A DNA stretch of 64,000 nt from contig NZ_JAGIBI010000001.1 of assembly GCF_017744395.1 (NCBI RefSeq), positions 744,001 through 808,000 of the forward strand, in the 5' to 3' direction. The stretch is from Herbaspirillum sp. Its GTDB lineage: Bacteria > Pseudomonadota > Gammaproteobacteria > Burkholderiales > Burkholderiaceae_D. The position numbers were made by a program, and so were the translations under genes. The notes under the pieces were generated by a model, which saw nothing but the letters and a program-made list of their open reading frames with translations, did no database searches and had not been told where the DNA came from. Shown one piece after another: positions 1-11,132 of this stretch (position 1 is the stretch's first letter; each line of letters starts with the position of its first letter).

Positions 1-264
1 GATGCGAAACACCGTCAGCGGCGTGGCCGGCGTATTGCTTTCGGTCACCGCCATGCCGTAGCCGCGCTGGTAGACGAATTCGCCCTTGTAGGCGATGGCG
101 ATGCTGGCGCCGGGGATCTGGTAGTGGGCCAGCAATTGGTTCATCTGGCCATCCACCCTTTCGGCCAGCGCCTGGTCCGGCGACTGCGCCTGGATCGGCA
201 CTGCCGCCGCCATCCACGCGAAAAACGAAGCTGCCGACAGCAGCCGGCGCATACGGCTCGACAT
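1..264 (-). CDS. Serine hydrolase / class C beta-lactamase family protein (N-terminal part only)
   Basis: An open frame runs off the left edge, giving 88 N-terminal residues. They start with a signal peptide (MSSRMRRLLSAASFFAWMAA, cleavage probably after the Ala-rich stretch ending IQAQ). The mature start has a helix ending YQIPGASIAIAYKGEF and then RGYG, the usual opening of the beta-lactamase/AmpC-EstB-like serine hydrolase fold. The catalytic SxxK motif would follow just beyond the edge, so activity cannot be judged. The start is supported by an AAGGGAGG ribosome site 6-7 bases upstream. It lies 62 bases downstream of qmcA on the same strand. Substrate unknown: these proteins can be esterases, peptidases or beta-lactamases. 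Confidence 0.8.
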   Translation of the reverse strand, partial: MSSRMRRLLSAASFFAWMAAAVPIQAQSPDQALAERVDGQMNQLLAHYQIPGASIAIAYKGEFVYQRGYGMAVTESNTPATPLTVFRI

Positions 265-326
265 CGCGGCCTCCCTTGTTGACCGGCGCCTGTCGATGAC
301 CATTCGCACGGCGGAAACCTGCGGCG

Positions 327-1241
327 TCACTTCGGCTGGCTCTTGACCACCTGCAGCGCCGCGGCGATCAGCCCGCTCATATCCGACAGGTTGGCCGGCA
401 CGATGATGGAGTTATTGGTCTTGGCCAACTGGCCGAAAGCGGCCACGTATTGCTCGGCCACCTTCAGGTTCACCGCGTCCGAGCCGCCCGGCGCCTGGAT
501 CGCGGCGGCGGTCTTGCGGATCGCCTCGGCGCTGGCCTCGGCAATCGACAGGATCGCTGCGGCCTGGCCCTGGGCGCGGTTGATGGAGGCCTGCTTTTCG
601 CCCTCGGACTTGGCGATGGCGGCTTCGCGCTCGCCGGTGGCGATGTTGATCTGTTCCTGCTTGCGGCCTTCGGAAGCGGCGATCAGCGCGCGCTTCTCGC
701 GCTCGGCGGTGATCTGCGCCTGCATCGCGTGCAGGATCTCCTTGGGCGGGGTCAGGTCCTTGATCTCGTAGCGCAGCACCTTCACACCCCAGTTCTCGGC
801 CGATTCGTCGATGGCGCTGACGATGGCGGTGTTGATGTGGTCGCGCTCCTCGAAGGTCTTGTCCAGCTCCATCTTGCCGATCACCGAACGCAGCGTGGTC
901 TGCGCCAGCTGCGTGATCGCGGCGATGTAGTTGGACGAGCCGTAGGAGGCGCGCATCGGGTCGGTGATCTGGAAGTACAGGATGCCGTCCACCTGCAGTT
1001 GCGTGTTGTCCTTGGTGATGCAGACCTGCGGCGGCACATCCAGCGGGATTTCCTTGAGGATGTGCTTGTAGGCCACGCGGTCGATGAACGGCACCACGAT
1101 GTTCAGGCCCGGGGCCAGCGTCGCGTGGTATTTGCCCAGGCGCTCCACCACCCAGGCATGCTGCTGCGGGACCACCTTGACCGTCTGCACGACGAACACG
1201 ATGGCGATGAAGAAAATGACCAGGGTTACGCTTCCCAGCAT
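327..1241 (-). CDS. qmcA: SPFH/Band 7 (stomatin-like) membrane protease-associated protein QmcA
   Basis: 304 residues. One N-terminal membrane segment (about residues 3-22) is followed by the SPFH/Band 7 domain (about 25-190, with PQQHAWVVERLGKY) and a long Ala/Glu/Lys-rich coiled coil (about 190-270, with repeats such as GEREAAIAKSEGEKQA). This is the layout of E. coli QmcA and of paraslipins, which form large oligomeric membrane cages linked to FtsH-type membrane protein quality control. The upstream co-directional gene is nfeD, the usual partner. The family is certain; the exact cellular role is inferred from homologues. Confidence 0.93.
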   Translation of the reverse strand: MLGSVTLVIFFIAIVFVVQTVKVVPQQHAWVVERLGKYHATLAPGLNIVVPFIDRVAYKHILKEIPLDVPPQVCITKDNTQLQVDGILYFQITDPMRASYGSSNYIAAITQLAQTTLRSVIGKMELDKTFEERDHINTAIVSAIDESAENWGVKVLRYEIKDLTPPKEILHAMQAQITAEREKRALIAASEGRKQEQINIATGEREAAIAKSEGEKQASINRAQGQAAAILSIAEASAEAIRKTAAAIQAPGGSDAVNLKVAEQYVAAFGQLAKTNNSIIVPANLSDMSGLIAAALQVVKSQPK

Positions 1242-1269
1242 GAGGCTCTCCTTAGGTGTGATTCAGTAT

Positions 1270-1704
1270 TCAACGCGGCGCGACGATCAGCCGGCTGCCG
1301 CGGATTTCGCGGATGACGAAAGCGCCGGGCTCGGCGTGATGGCCGCTTTGCAGCTCCACGTCCCACAAGGCGCCGCGGTAAGGCACGCGGGCCAGATACT
1401 GGTTGCCGTGCTGCTGCCAGGCCGCCACTTCGACGGTCTGCCCGATGTCGAGGATGACATTGGGGTCGCGGTTGGCGTCGCTCTTGCGCAAGCGGCCGAA
1501 ACGGCTGCGGCGCAACGACATCACGGCGGCGATGCCGACGATCGCGGCCGCCAGCAATTGCCACTCCACCTGCGCGCCCGCAAGCGCGGCCACGCCGCCT
1601 GCCGCAAGGCCCAGCGCGATCATCAGCAGGTAAAAAGTCCCGGTGAAAAGCTCGGCGACGATCAGCGCGCCGGCCAGCACGAACCAGATGGCCCAATCCG
1701 TCAT
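1270..1704 (-). CDS. nfeD: NfeD-like membrane protein, partner of the SPFH protein
   Basis: 144 residues. The first half has two or three hydrophobic helices (WAIWFVLAGALIVAELFTG, then LLMIALGLAAGGVAALAG and WQLLAAAIVGIAAV). The second half is a small beta-rich OB-fold domain containing DIGQTVEVAAW and ending with REIRGSRLIVAPR. This is the short NfeD form without the ClpP-like protease part. NfeD proteins are almost always encoded beside a stomatin/SPFH gene, as here (28-base gap to qmcA). The start is preceded by an AGGGAT ribosome site. Probably co-transcribed with qmcA. Confidence 0.9.
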   Translation of the reverse strand: MTDWAIWFVLAGALIVAELFTGTFYLLMIALGLAAGGVAALAGAQVEWQLLAAAIVGIAAVMSLRRSRFGRLRKSDANRDPNVILDIGQTVEVAAWQQHGNQYLARVPYRGALWDVELQSGHHAEPGAFVIREIRGSRLIVAPR

Positions 1705-1781
1705 ATGCGATCCCTGTCTGTCAAAACGCCGGCTTTCCCTCCGGCAAGGGCGACAATAGTCTACTCCACAATCATGCGCCC

Positions 1782-1816
1782 AAAAACAAAGGCGCGGACA
1801 TTTCTGCCCGCGCCTT
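1782..1816 (-). terminator. Intrinsic terminator after ppsA
   Basis: Read on the minus strand, AAGGCGCGG pairs with CCGCGCCTT around a 10-base loop and is followed by TGTTTTTG. It lies 20 bases past the ppsA stop and ahead of nfeD, so it separates the two transcription units. Confidence 0.75.
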
Positions 1817-1836
1817 CATGTTGACCGCTTACCGTC

Positions 1837-4254
<2,418 letters not shown>

Positions 4255-4399
4255 GACAACCCCTAGCTTGATGATAAGAAATCTTCGCGGGTGCAGCATG
4301 CGTCTGTTGATTTTTGTTATTCTGCGACGATGGCGGCAGCAATGGCGGCGTGAGAGACGAACCCACCGGCCGGAACCAGCGCGCGCAAGCACCGAGGAC

Positions 4400-4415
4400 G
4401 TTTGCCAATGCAAAC
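4400..4415. promoter_or_regulatory. Dyad GTTTGC-N4-GCAAAC, possible operator for ppsA
   Basis: A perfect 6-base inverted repeat with a 4-base centre lies about 75 bases downstream of the predicted ppsA promoter and about 145 bases upstream of its ATG. The size and symmetry fit a repressor site of the LacI/FruR type, but the bases do not match the Cra consensus that I know. It could also form a small RNA hairpin. Confidence 0.3.
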
Positions 4416-4490
4416 ATCGCAAGATACTCGGTCAAATTACGCAGGCGCTGGATGGTCATTCAGGATGGGCTGCTCGATCAGTTGCCAGGC

Positions 4491-4519
4491 ATTGTACCGC
4501 GCGAAACCATTTTTGTTCA
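4491..4519 (-). promoter_or_regulatory. Sigma-70-type promoter for ppsA
   Basis: On the minus strand TGAACA, a 17-base spacer and TACAAT fit the vegetative consensus (4/6 and 5/6). The predicted start is about 230 bases upstream of the ppsA ATG, giving a long leader. Confidence 0.5.
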
Positions 4520-4559
4520 TTGCAGCACCCTTTTTTTATCTTTAATTTATAACAACATC

Positions 4560-5414
4560 ATGCTCGATCCCATCCCCCTGCCGCGCTCGGCGCCGGCCAT
4601 CGCCGCCAACCGTACCGTATTCTTCGTTTCCGACGGCACCGGGATCACCGCCGAAACGCTCGGGCATTCGGTGCTGAGCCAGTTCGAGCTGCGTTTCAAG
4701 CAGGTGCGCCTGCCCTTCATCGACACCGTGGACAAGGCGCATGACGCCACCCGCAAGATCAATGAGGCGTCCCAGGTCGACGGCAAGCTGCCCATCGTCT
4801 TCTCGACCCTGGTGAAATCGGAGCTGTCGGCCGTGATCCGCAACGCCAAGGCCATGCATATGGACCTGTTCCAGACCTTCGTCGAGCCGCTGGAGCAGGA
4901 ACTGGAGATGAAATCCACCCACACCATCGGCCGCAGCCACAACACCGCCGACTCGGAGGAATACAAGAACCGCATCGAGGCCATCAATTTCTCTCTGGCG
5001 CACGACGACGGCCAGTCCAACAAGAACCTGTCGGAAGCGGATGTGGTCCTGGTGGGTGTGTCGCGCTCGGGCAAGACGCCGACCAGCCTTTACCTGGCGA
5101 TGCAGTTCGGCATCAAGGCCGCCAACTATCCGCTGATCCCGGAAGACTTCGAACGCGAGAAGCTTCCCACCGGCCTGACGGCGCACAAGAAAAAGATCTT
5201 CGGCCTGACCATCGCCCCGGAGCGCCTGGCCGAGGTGCGCAACGAGCGCCGCCCGGGCAGCAAATACGCGTCGCTGGAAAATTGCCGCTATGAAGTCAAT
5301 GAGGCGGAAAAGATGATGCGCCGCGAAGGCATCCGCTGGATGTCGTCGACCGCGAAGTCGATCGAAGAGATCGCGGCGACGATCCTGCAGGAAGTCAAAC
5401 CGGAAACACGCTGA
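4560..5414 (+). CDS. ppsR: PEP synthase regulatory protein (bifunctional kinase/pyrophosphorylase, DUF299)
   Basis: 284 residues. PpsR inactivates PEP synthase by ADP-dependent phosphorylation of the threonine next to its catalytic His and reactivates it by Pi-dependent phosphorolysis. The protein opens with [18 protein letters not shown] and has the family P-loop [15 protein letters not shown] near residue 166. The frame extends upstream, but this ATG begins the conserved part. No Shine-Dalgarno sequence is visible before it, only an AT-rich stretch with TATAAC ending 7 bases upstream, so the message may have a very short leader. It faces away from ppsA, its target. Confidence 0.94.
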   Translation: MLDPIPLPRSAPAIAANRTVFFVSDGTGITAETLGHSVLSQFELRFKQVRLPFIDTVDKAHDATRKINEASQVDGKLPIVFSTLVKSELSAVIRNAKAMHMDLFQTFVEPLEQELEMKSTHTIGRSHNTADSEEYKNRIEAINFSLAHDDGQSNKNLSEADVVLVGVSRSGKTPTSLYLAMQFGIKAANYPLIPEDFEREKLPTGLTAHKKKIFGLTIAPERLAEVRNERRPGSKYASLENCRYEVNEAEKMMRREGIRWMSSTAKSIEEIAATILQEVKPETR

Positions 5415-5450
5415 TTCCCGCTACCGGCCATTCCCGCCGGCAACGGAACA

Positions 5451-5915
5451 TCAGGCGCGCCGGTATTCGGTCAGCAGGCGGGAATGCTTCTTCGGGCCGC
5501 GGATGAAGGTTTCCAGCGAGAAATTCCCGGCATCGTGCAAGGTGTAGGCGGCCGTATAGCAATCCGGCCCGCAGATGTGTTCGGCCGCCGGCGCCAGCAA
5601 GTTGCCCTTGAGCACATATTGCTGATAAGGCACGCCGACGCGTTCGCCGTCGGCGAAGAAGACCTCCACCGCCTCCGTCCCGAACCGGTATTCGAATACG
5701 CGGGTAAAGGGAATCGGCCGGCCCGGCGGCAGCATGCGCAAGTTGCCATGTTCGCGGTAAAGCAGCCGGCCCGCTTCCCCTGTCGCCGTGAATGAGCAAG
5801 CGCCGTCGGCTTCGGCCTGCGGCGCATCCTGCGCACCCCATATGGTGCGGCTGAAATGCCAGTCCCCGAGGAAAAAACCGGGCAAGCCGGATATATTGCC
5901 GGGCAGCGAATCCAT
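5451..5915 (-). CDS. DUF6314 family protein
   Basis: 154 residues from the ATG at 5915 (the frame stays open to 5966, which would overlap the upstream gene). It has no signal peptide or membrane segment. It opens with a FFLGDWHFSRTI motif, followed by G-A-C-SFTATGEAGRLLYREHG, RVFEYRF and C-TAAYTLHDAGNFSLE, and ends in YRRA. The pattern resembles the small lipocalin-like beta-barrel family DUF6314; biochemical function is unknown. The start is 8 bases past the stop of the methyltransferase gene, so it is probably the last gene of that operon. It converges with ppsR. Confidence 0.75.
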   Translation of the reverse strand: MDSLPGNISGLPGFFLGDWHFSRTIWGAQDAPQAEADGACSFTATGEAGRLLYREHGNLRMLPPGRPIPFTRVFEYRFGTEAVEVFFADGERVGVPYQQYVLKGNLLAPAAEHICGPDCYTAAYTLHDAGNFSLETFIRGPKKHSRLLTEYRRA

Positions 5916-5923
5916 GATCCCGC

Positions 5924-6715
5924 TCAGTCGCCGGCGGTGCGCTGGCGCACTTGTTCGAAGAAGCACACCGCCGCCGCGGCGGCCACGTTCAGCGACTCCA
6001 TCTCGCCCAGGTGCGGGATCACCACTTCCTGCGAGGCCATTTCCATCAAGTGCGGCGACACGCCCTGCCCTTCATGGCCGAACAGCCAGGCGGCCTCGCC
6101 GGACAGGTCGCACTGGTAGATGGTCTGGGCCGCATGCGAACTGGTCGCCAGCACCGGGATCTTGCTGCCGGCGCACAGGCGTTCCAGGTCGGCATTTTCG
6201 TAGATATCCAGCACGAAGTGCGCGCCCATGCCGGCGCGCAGGACCTTCGGCGACCATGCGGCGGCGGTGCCCGGCGCGCAGAATACCTGGCCGATGCCGG
6301 CCGCCGCGGCGCTGCGCAGCAGCGAGCCGAGATTGCCCGGATCTTGCAGCCCGTCCAGCAGCACCGCCGACTTATCCAGCACTTGCGGCGCCTTGGGATT
6401 GGGCGTGGCTACCAGCAGCAACAGGCCGACGCCGTTTTCCACCTGGCTGACCGCGCCATACAGGTTGTCGCTCAAGACCAGGCATTGCGCCCGGCCGCGT
6501 TCGCATTCGGCCAGGATAGGCACGACTTCCGGATGGTGCTGCGCGCTTTCGGCCACCACGCACAGTTGCGGCGCGCCCCGATGCTGCAGCCAGGCTTGCG
6601 CCAGGTGCACCCCGTCCAGCAGCGTCTGCCCCGCGCGGCGGCGCGCCTGGCTGCTGGCGGCCAGTTGCTTGAGATCCTTGTACAGCGGATTGTCTTTGGA
6701 GGTGATCAGTTTCAT
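5924..6715 (-). CDS. TrmH/SpoU-family RNA 2'-O-methyltransferase
   Basis: 263 residues from the ATG at 6715 (MKLITSKDNPLYKDLKQLAA, a typical start of the substrate-binding domain). The C-terminal SPOUT domain carries the three knot motifs: DGLQDPGNLGSLLRSAAA, WLFGHEGQGVSP and ESLNVAAAAAVCFFE. These bind S-adenosylmethionine in a trefoil knot and methylate ribose 2'-OH groups in rRNA or tRNA. The exact target cannot be read from sequence; it is closer to unassigned RNA methyltransferases of this layout than to RlmB proper. It starts 7 bases after the rnhB stop, so the two are co-transcribed. Confidence 0.9.
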   Translation of the reverse strand: MKLITSKDNPLYKDLKQLAASSQARRRAGQTLLDGVHLAQAWLQHRGAPQLCVVAESAQHHPEVVPILAECERGRAQCLVLSDNLYGAVSQVENGVGLLLLVATPNPKAPQVLDKSAVLLDGLQDPGNLGSLLRSAAAAGIGQVFCAPGTAAAWSPKVLRAGMGAHFVLDIYENADLERLCAGSKIPVLATSSHAAQTIYQCDLSGEAAWLFGHEGQGVSPHLMEMASQEVVIPHLGEMESLNVAAAAAVCFFEQVRQRTAGD

Positions 6716-6722
6716 GCCGGCC

Positions 6723-7340
6723 TCACCCTTGCGCCGCCAGCAGGGCCTTGACCGGCGCATAGGAGCGGCGGTGCACCGGCGACACGCCGTGCAGGCGCAG
6801 CCGTTCCAGGTGCAAGGCGGTGGGATAGCCCTTGTGGCGGTCGAAGCCGTAGTGCGGATAGGTATCGTGCAACACCATCAGTGCCGCGTCGCGCGCGGTC
6901 TTGGCGAGGATCGATGCGGCCGAGATCGCCGGCACCTTGTCGTCGCCCTTGACGATGGCTTCGCTGCGGATGTTCATCACCGGGCAGCGGTTGCCGTCGA
7001 TCAGCGCCAACGTCGGTAGTGTGGCGAGGCTTTCGACTGCGCGCCGCATGGCCAGCATGCTGGCGTGCAGGATGTTGAGCTCGTCGATTTCCTGCTCGCT
7101 GCAAGAGGCGATGGCCCAGGCGACGGCATTGGCCTTGATCTCCAGCGCCAGGCTGTCGCGCGCGGCTTCGGAGAGTTTCTTGGAATCGCGCAGGCCCGGA
7201 ATCGGGCGCGCCGGATCAAGGATCACGGCGGCGGCGAATACCGGCCCGGCCAAAGGACCGCGGCCGGCCTCATCGACGCCGCAAATGATTTCATCAGCGT
7301 AATCGAACAGGGACAAGGTCTGGAGTGCCGCCTTGGGCAT
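6723..7340 (-). CDS. rnhB: Ribonuclease HII
   Basis: 205 residues. It removes misincorporated ribonucleotides and RNA from RNA-DNA hybrids. The DEDD active site is visible: [17 protein letters not shown] near residue 22 (Asp-Glu), [13 protein letters not shown], and LIDGNRCP. It also has the [21 protein letters not shown]-like block seen in all RNase HII, and Tyr-Pro-His-Tyr-Gly-Phe-Asp near the C-terminus. It lies between lpxB and the methyltransferase gene. The lpxA-lpxB-rnhB order is common in proteobacteria. Confidence 0.96.
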   Translation of the reverse strand: MPKAALQTLSLFDYADEIICGVDEAGRGPLAGPVFAAAVILDPARPIPGLRDSKKLSEAARDSLALEIKANAVAWAIASCSEQEIDELNILHASMLAMRRAVESLATLPTLALIDGNRCPVMNIRSEAIVKGDDKVPAISAASILAKTARDAALMVLHDTYPHYGFDRHKGYPTALHLERLRLHGVSPVHRRSYAPVKALLAAQG

Positions 7341-7374
7341 GATGATTTCCTTCTTTAAAACGAACCAAGACCGG

Positions 7375-8550
7375 CTATCGGGCGCGGGCGCCGATCACCT
7401 GGCACACGGCATTGGCGCTTTCACGGCTGGTGTCGCGCAGTAGCGCGTGGTGCATGTCGGTAAAGCGGCGCACCAGCCGCTGCTGCTGCGCATGGTCTTC
7501 CAGTTGGTGCCACACGGCATCGGCCAGCGCCTGCGGGGTAGCCTCGTGCTGCAGCAGCTCCGGCACCAGGAATTCCCGCGCCAGGATGTTGGGCAAGCCG
7601 ACCCATGGCTGGTAACCCATATGGCGCATGATCTGGTACGAGGCCCACACGACCTTGTAGGAAATCACCATCGGTTTCTTGTACAGCGCCACTTCCAGTG
7701 ACGCGGTACCGGAAGCCACCAGCACCGCATCGGCCGCTTCCATGGCCGAATGGGACTGGCCCGCGATCACCTTGATCTCCAGGTCGTCATAGCCGCCCTG
7801 GCGAATCTGCTCCTGGAAGAAGGCCATCTGCCGGTCACCGGCCATGGGCGTGACGAATTGCAGGCTGGGTTCGCGTTGCTTCAGCAAGCGCGCCGCCGCC
7901 AGGAAACCTTCGCCATTGTGCTTGAGCTCGCCCATGCGGCTGCCCGGCAGGATCGCCACCACGCGCGCGTCCTGCTTCAGTCCGAGCCGCGTCCGTGCCG
8001 CCGGCATGTCGGGCTGCATCGGGATCACTTCGGCCAGCGGATGGCCGACATAGGTCACCGGGACGCCGGCATTGCGGTAGATGTTTTCTTCGAAAGGAAA
8101 GATCACCAGCATGTGCGACACCGCGCGCATGATTTTCTTGATGCGCCAGCCGCGCCAGGCCCAGATCTGCGGGCCGATGAAATGCACGGTGGGTATGCCG
8201 GCGCGGCGCAATTGCTCTTCCAGGCCCAGGTTGAAGCCGGGGTAATCCACGCCGACGAAGACATCCGGCCGGTCGGCCAGCAACCGGTCGCGCAGGTCTT
8301 CCTGGATGCCCTTGATTTCGCGGTAACGGGGAATGACTTCGAACAGCCCGCGCACGGTCAGCTTGTCCATCGGCCAGTCGCTGGCGAAGCCCTGCGCCAT
8401 CATGTGCTCGCCGCCGATGCCGTGCAGCCGCACGTCGGGCAGGCGCTCACGCAGGCCGGCCAGCAGGCGGCTGCCCAGCAGGTCGCCGGAGCTTTCGCCG
8501 GCTACCAGGGCGATCGATTGCTTGCGGCTCAGTTCAGCGGATGATGCCAC
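7375..8550 (-). CDS. lpxB: Lipid-A-disaccharide synthase
   Basis: 391 residues. LpxB is a GT19 glycosyltransferase that joins UDP-2,3-diacylglucosamine to lipid X to give the lipid A disaccharide at the inner membrane. Visible family blocks are [83 protein letters not shown] and [12 protein letters not shown]. Its start overlaps the end of lpxA by 17 bases, which implies translational coupling. Confidence 0.96.
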   Translation of the reverse strand: MASSAELSRKQSIALVAGESSGDLLGSRLLAGLRERLPDVRLHGIGGEHMMAQGFASDWPMDKLTVRGLFEVIPRYREIKGIQEDLRDRLLADRPDVFVGVDYPGFNLGLEEQLRRAGIPTVHFIGPQIWAWRGWRIKKIMRAVSHMLVIFPFEENIYRNAGVPVTYVGHPLAEVIPMQPDMPAARTRLGLKQDARVVAILPGSRMGELKHNGEGFLAAARLLKQREPSLQFVTPMAGDRQMAFFQEQIRQGGYDDLEIKVIAGQSHSAMEAADAVLVASGTASLEVALYKKPMVISYKVVWASYQIMRHMGYQPWVGLPNILAREFLVPELLQHEATPQALADAVWHQLEDHAQQQRLVRRFTDMHHALLRDTSRESANAVCQVIGARAR

Positions 8551-9322
8551 GGCTGGAGGCTTCGATGAATTCGCGCAGCAGGCGGATGTATTCGGCCGAG
8601 GCGGCCGACTTGGTTTCCATCTGCGCCAGTTCCTGCTTGGCCTCTTCCAGAGGCAGGTTGGAGCGGTAGATCACCTTGTAGGCGCGCTTGATCTCCATGA
8701 TCTGCTCACTGGTGAAACCGCGCCGCTTCAGCCCTTCGCTGTTGATGCCGGCCGGCACCGCGCGGTTGCCGGCGGCGGTCACGAACGGCGGCACGTCCTG
8801 GCTGACGGCGGCGGTAAAGGCGGTCATCGCATGCGCGCCGATATGGCAGAACTGGTGGACGGTGGTGAAGCCGCCCAGGAACACGTAGTCGCCGAGGTGG
8901 ACGTGGCCGGCCAGCGTGGCGTTGTTGGCCAGGATGATGTTGTTGGCCAGTTGGCAGTCGTGCGCCAGGTGGACGTAGGCCATGATCCAGTTGTCGTTGC
9001 CGATGCGGGTGGCGCCGGCGTCCTGCGCGGTGCCGCGGTTGAAGGTGACGAATTCGCGGATGGTGTTGCGGTCGCCGATCTCCATGGTGGTCGGCTCGCC
9101 GGCATATTTCTTGTCCTGCGGCGCGGCGCCGATGGAGGCGAACTGGAAAATCTCGTTATCGCGGCCGATGGTGGTGTGGCCTTCGATGACCACGTGGGCG
9201 CCGATGCGGGTACCCGCGCCGATGCGCACGTCCGGGCCGATCACGGCAAAGGGGCCGACCTCGACCGAGGAATCGAGCTGGGCGCCCGGGGCAATCACTG
9301 CGGTAGGATGAATCTTCGACAT
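8534..9322 (-). CDS. lpxA: UDP-N-acetylglucosamine acyltransferase
   Basis: 262 residues, the exact typical LpxA length, when started at the ATG at 9322 ([19 protein letters not shown]). It transfers a 3-hydroxyacyl chain from ACP to UDP-GlcNAc, the first step of lipid A synthesis. The N-terminal two thirds is a left-handed beta-helix of hexapeptide repeats ([18 protein letters not shown]). The catalytic His is in [11 protein letters not shown]-like context, here [12 protein letters not shown]. The C-terminal helices end with [12 protein letters not shown]. No strong ribosome site is seen at this start. Confidence 0.95.
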   Translation of the reverse strand: MSKIHPTAVIAPGAQLDSSVEVGPFAVIGPDVRIGAGTRIGAHVVIEGHTTIGRDNEIFQFASIGAAPQDKKYAGEPTTMEIGDRNTIREFVTFNRGTAQDAGATRIGNDNWIMAYVHLAHDCQLANNIILANNATLAGHVHLGDYVFLGGFTTVHQFCHIGAHAMTAFTAAVSQDVPPFVTAAGNRAVPAGINSEGLKRRGFTSEQIMEIKRAYKVIYRSNLPLEEAKQELAQMETKSAASAEYIRLLREFIEASSRGIIR

Positions 9323-9385
9323 ATCCGGTTGTTCGCTTGATGTTCGCTGGATGGGCCCGCTATCGCGCATGCCCACAATGAATCA

Positions 9386-9422
9386 GGCCCGGCGGGATCG
9401 TATTCCGATCGCCGGCCGGGCC
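9386..9422. other. Long imperfect hairpin between fabZ and lpxA
   Basis: GGCCCGGC (9386-9393) pairs with GCCGGGCC (9415-9422), and an inner GATCG/CGATC stem encloses a 5-base loop. There is no U-tract on either strand, so it is not a plain intrinsic terminator. It sits 64 bases upstream of the lpxA start in the fabZ-lpxA gap and may act as an mRNA processing or stabilising element. Confidence 0.55.
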
Positions 9423-9445
9423 CCTGCTCAGTCTGGCTCGCCCGC

Positions 9446-9928
9446 TCAGGCGTTCTGGCTGGCGTCGGCGGCGCTGCGCATGGTGCACATCAGGTCGGCT
9501 TCGACCGCCACCTGGCCGTCCACCGAGGCGACTGCGGTGTACTTCCAGATGCCGCGCGCACGGCGGGTGATCTCGACTTGCATCTTCAACTGGTCGCCCG
9601 GCTCCACCGGACGCTTGAAGCGCGCATTGTCGATGCCGACGAAATAGACCACGGTGTTCTCGTCGGGCTTGCGGCCTTCGGTCAGGAACGACAGCAGCGC
9701 GGCGGTCTGCGCCAGCGCCTCGATCATCAGCACGCCCGGCATGACCGGCTTGTGCGGGAAGTGGCCGTTGAAGAACTCTTCGTTGACGGTCACGTTCTTG
9801 ATGGCGGTAATCGTCTTGCCGCTTTCCCAGTCCAGCACGCGGTCCACCAGCAGCAGCGGGTAACGGTGCGGCAGGTATTGCTTGATCTCGTTGATATCGA
9901 GGACTTTTTTGATATCGGGGCTATTCAT
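9446..9928 (-). CDS. fabZ: 3-hydroxyacyl-[ACP] dehydratase FabZ
   Basis: 160 residues from the ATG at 9928. FabZ dehydrates 3-hydroxyacyl-ACP in fatty acid elongation, drawing on the same 3-hydroxyacyl pool as LpxA and LpxD. The hot-dog fold signature is present: [18 protein letters not shown], then [20 protein letters not shown], which holds the catalytic His and Glu. The start overlaps the last 8 bases of lpxD, and an AAGAAGAGA purine tract precedes it. A longer upstream frame is only a shadow of lpxD. Confidence 0.96.
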   Translation of the reverse strand: MNSPDIKKVLDINEIKQYLPHRYPLLLVDRVLDWESGKTITAIKNVTVNEEFFNGHFPHKPVMPGVLMIEALAQTAALLSFLTEGRKPDENTVVYFVGIDNARFKRPVEPGDQLKMQVEITRRARGIWKYTAVASVDGQVAVEADLMCTMRSAADASQNA

Positions 9929-10988
9929 TCTCTTCTTGATTCTCTGAATTGGCTGTAAGCGATTTGAGCGTTTTCTCCAACGCCCGAATTTTCTCACGCA
10001 TCGTGCCCAGATTGCGCACCAATGCGGCGGATTTTTCCCAATCCCGGTGTTCGGTGATCGGATAGAAGCCGGTGTACTGCCCCGGCTCCAGGATGGAACG
10101 CAGCGCCAGCGTGCCGGCCGAGACATGCACCCGGTCGACGATGGTGATATGGCCGTGGATCATGGCCGCACCGCCGATCGAGCAGTATTTGCCGATCCTG
10201 GCGCTGCCGGCGATGCCGGCGCAGGCGGCAATGGCGGTATGTGCGCCGATATGGCAGTTGTGCGCGATCTGGATCTGGTTGTCGAGCTTGACGCCCTCTT
10301 CGATCACGGTATCGGCCAGCGCGCCACGGTCTATCGTGGTGTTGGCGCCGATTTCGACGTCATCGCCGATCATCACCCGCCCGACTTGCGGAATCTTGAC
10401 CCATTGCCCTGCTTCGTTGGCGAAACCGAAGCCATCGGCGCCGATCACCGCGCCAGAATGCACGATACCGCGCGCGCCGATTTCGCAAGCGTGGTGCAGC
10501 GTGGCGCGCGCGTGGAAATGCGTGTCGTCGCCGACCTTGGCGTTGCGGCCGATGAAGCTGCCGGCATCGATGCGGGCACGTTCGCCCACCACCGCGCCGG
10601 CCTCGACCACCACCTGCGGACCGATCACGGCGCTGGCCGCGATCCGGGCGGCAGGATCGACCACCGCGCTGGGATGGATGCCCGCCTGCGGCGCGACCTC
10701 GTCCAGGTGCTGGAACAACTGCGCCGCATGGGCGAAATAGGCGTAAGGGTTCCTGGTGACGATGCGAGCCCCTGCGTAGGACCGGATCTGCGCATCGTCG
10801 GCTTCCGACAGGATCAGCGCGGCAGCCTGCGTCTGGTCGGCCTGGCCCCTGAATTTGGGATTGGAAAGGAACGTGATATGGGAGGAGCCGGCGACATCCA
10901 GCGGTGCGATGCCTTGGACCTCGATGTCCGCATCGCCCTTCAACTGTCCGCCCAAGCGCTCGACCAATTGTTCCAGTCGAATACTCAT
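9921..10988 (-). CDS. lpxD: UDP-3-O-(3-hydroxyacyl)glucosamine N-acyltransferase
   Basis: 355 residues from the ATG at 10988, with a GGAAGG ribosome site 6 bases upstream. The enzyme adds the N-linked acyl chain, the third step of lipid A synthesis. It has the N-terminal uridine-binding domain (starting [14 protein letters not shown], with ITFLSNPKF) and a hexapeptide-repeat beta-helix. The catalytic His lies in [22 protein letters not shown]-terminal helix (about 325-355, [12 protein letters not shown]) completes the acyl-carrier-binding region. Stop and fabZ start overlap. Confidence 0.96.
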   Translation of the reverse strand: MSIRLEQLVERLGGQLKGDADIEVQGIAPLDVAGSSHITFLSNPKFRGQADQTQAAALILSEADDAQIRSYAGARIVTRNPYAYFAHAAQLFQHLDEVAPQAGIHPSAVVDPAARIAASAVIGPQVVVEAGAVVGERARIDAGSFIGRNAKVGDDTHFHARATLHHACEIGARGIVHSGAVIGADGFGFANEAGQWVKIPQVGRVMIGDDVEIGANTTIDRGALADTVIEEGVKLDNQIQIAHNCHIGAHTAIAACAGIAGSARIGKYCSIGGAAMIHGHITIVDRVHVSAGTLALRSILEPGQYTGFYPITEHRDWEKSAALVRNLGTMREKIRALEKTLKSLTANSENQEENE

Positions 10989-11080
10989 CTTGGCCTTCCG
11001 AATGATATGCGTTGCATCAAAAAACAATATCGCCGCTGTCCGGCATCTGACTTCGACGGACAAGCGGGCCACCAATTGGC

Positions 11081-11118
11081 ATGCGGGCGCGAAGACGTCA
11101 CCGCCCTCGCGCCCGCAT
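11081..11118. other. Perfect 12-bp inverted repeat between ompH and lpxD
   Basis: ATGCGGGCGCGA (11081-11092) and TCGCGCCCGCAT (11107-11118) are exact reverse complements with a 14-base loop. It starts 14 bases past the ompH stop and is followed on neither strand by a U-tract. A strong mRNA hairpin that could cap the 3' end of the bamA-ompH message. Confidence 0.7.
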
Positions 11119-11132
11119 CCATGGCAGATCGA

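Larger units (their letters stand above)
4255..4559. promoter_or_regulatory. ppsA-ppsR divergent intergenic region
   Basis: 305 bases without a gene. It holds a good minus-strand sigma-70 promoter for ppsA (4491-4519), a 16-base dyad GTTTGC-CAAT-GCAAAC at 4400-4415 inside the predicted ppsA leader, and an AT-rich stretch next to the ppsR start with a possible TATAAC -10 box (4548-4553) but no convincing -35. Confidence 0.6.

Noticed and set aside
11081-11118. Intrinsic terminator after ompH
   Set aside because: The stem is strong but no U-tract follows on either strand, so I list it as a hairpin only.
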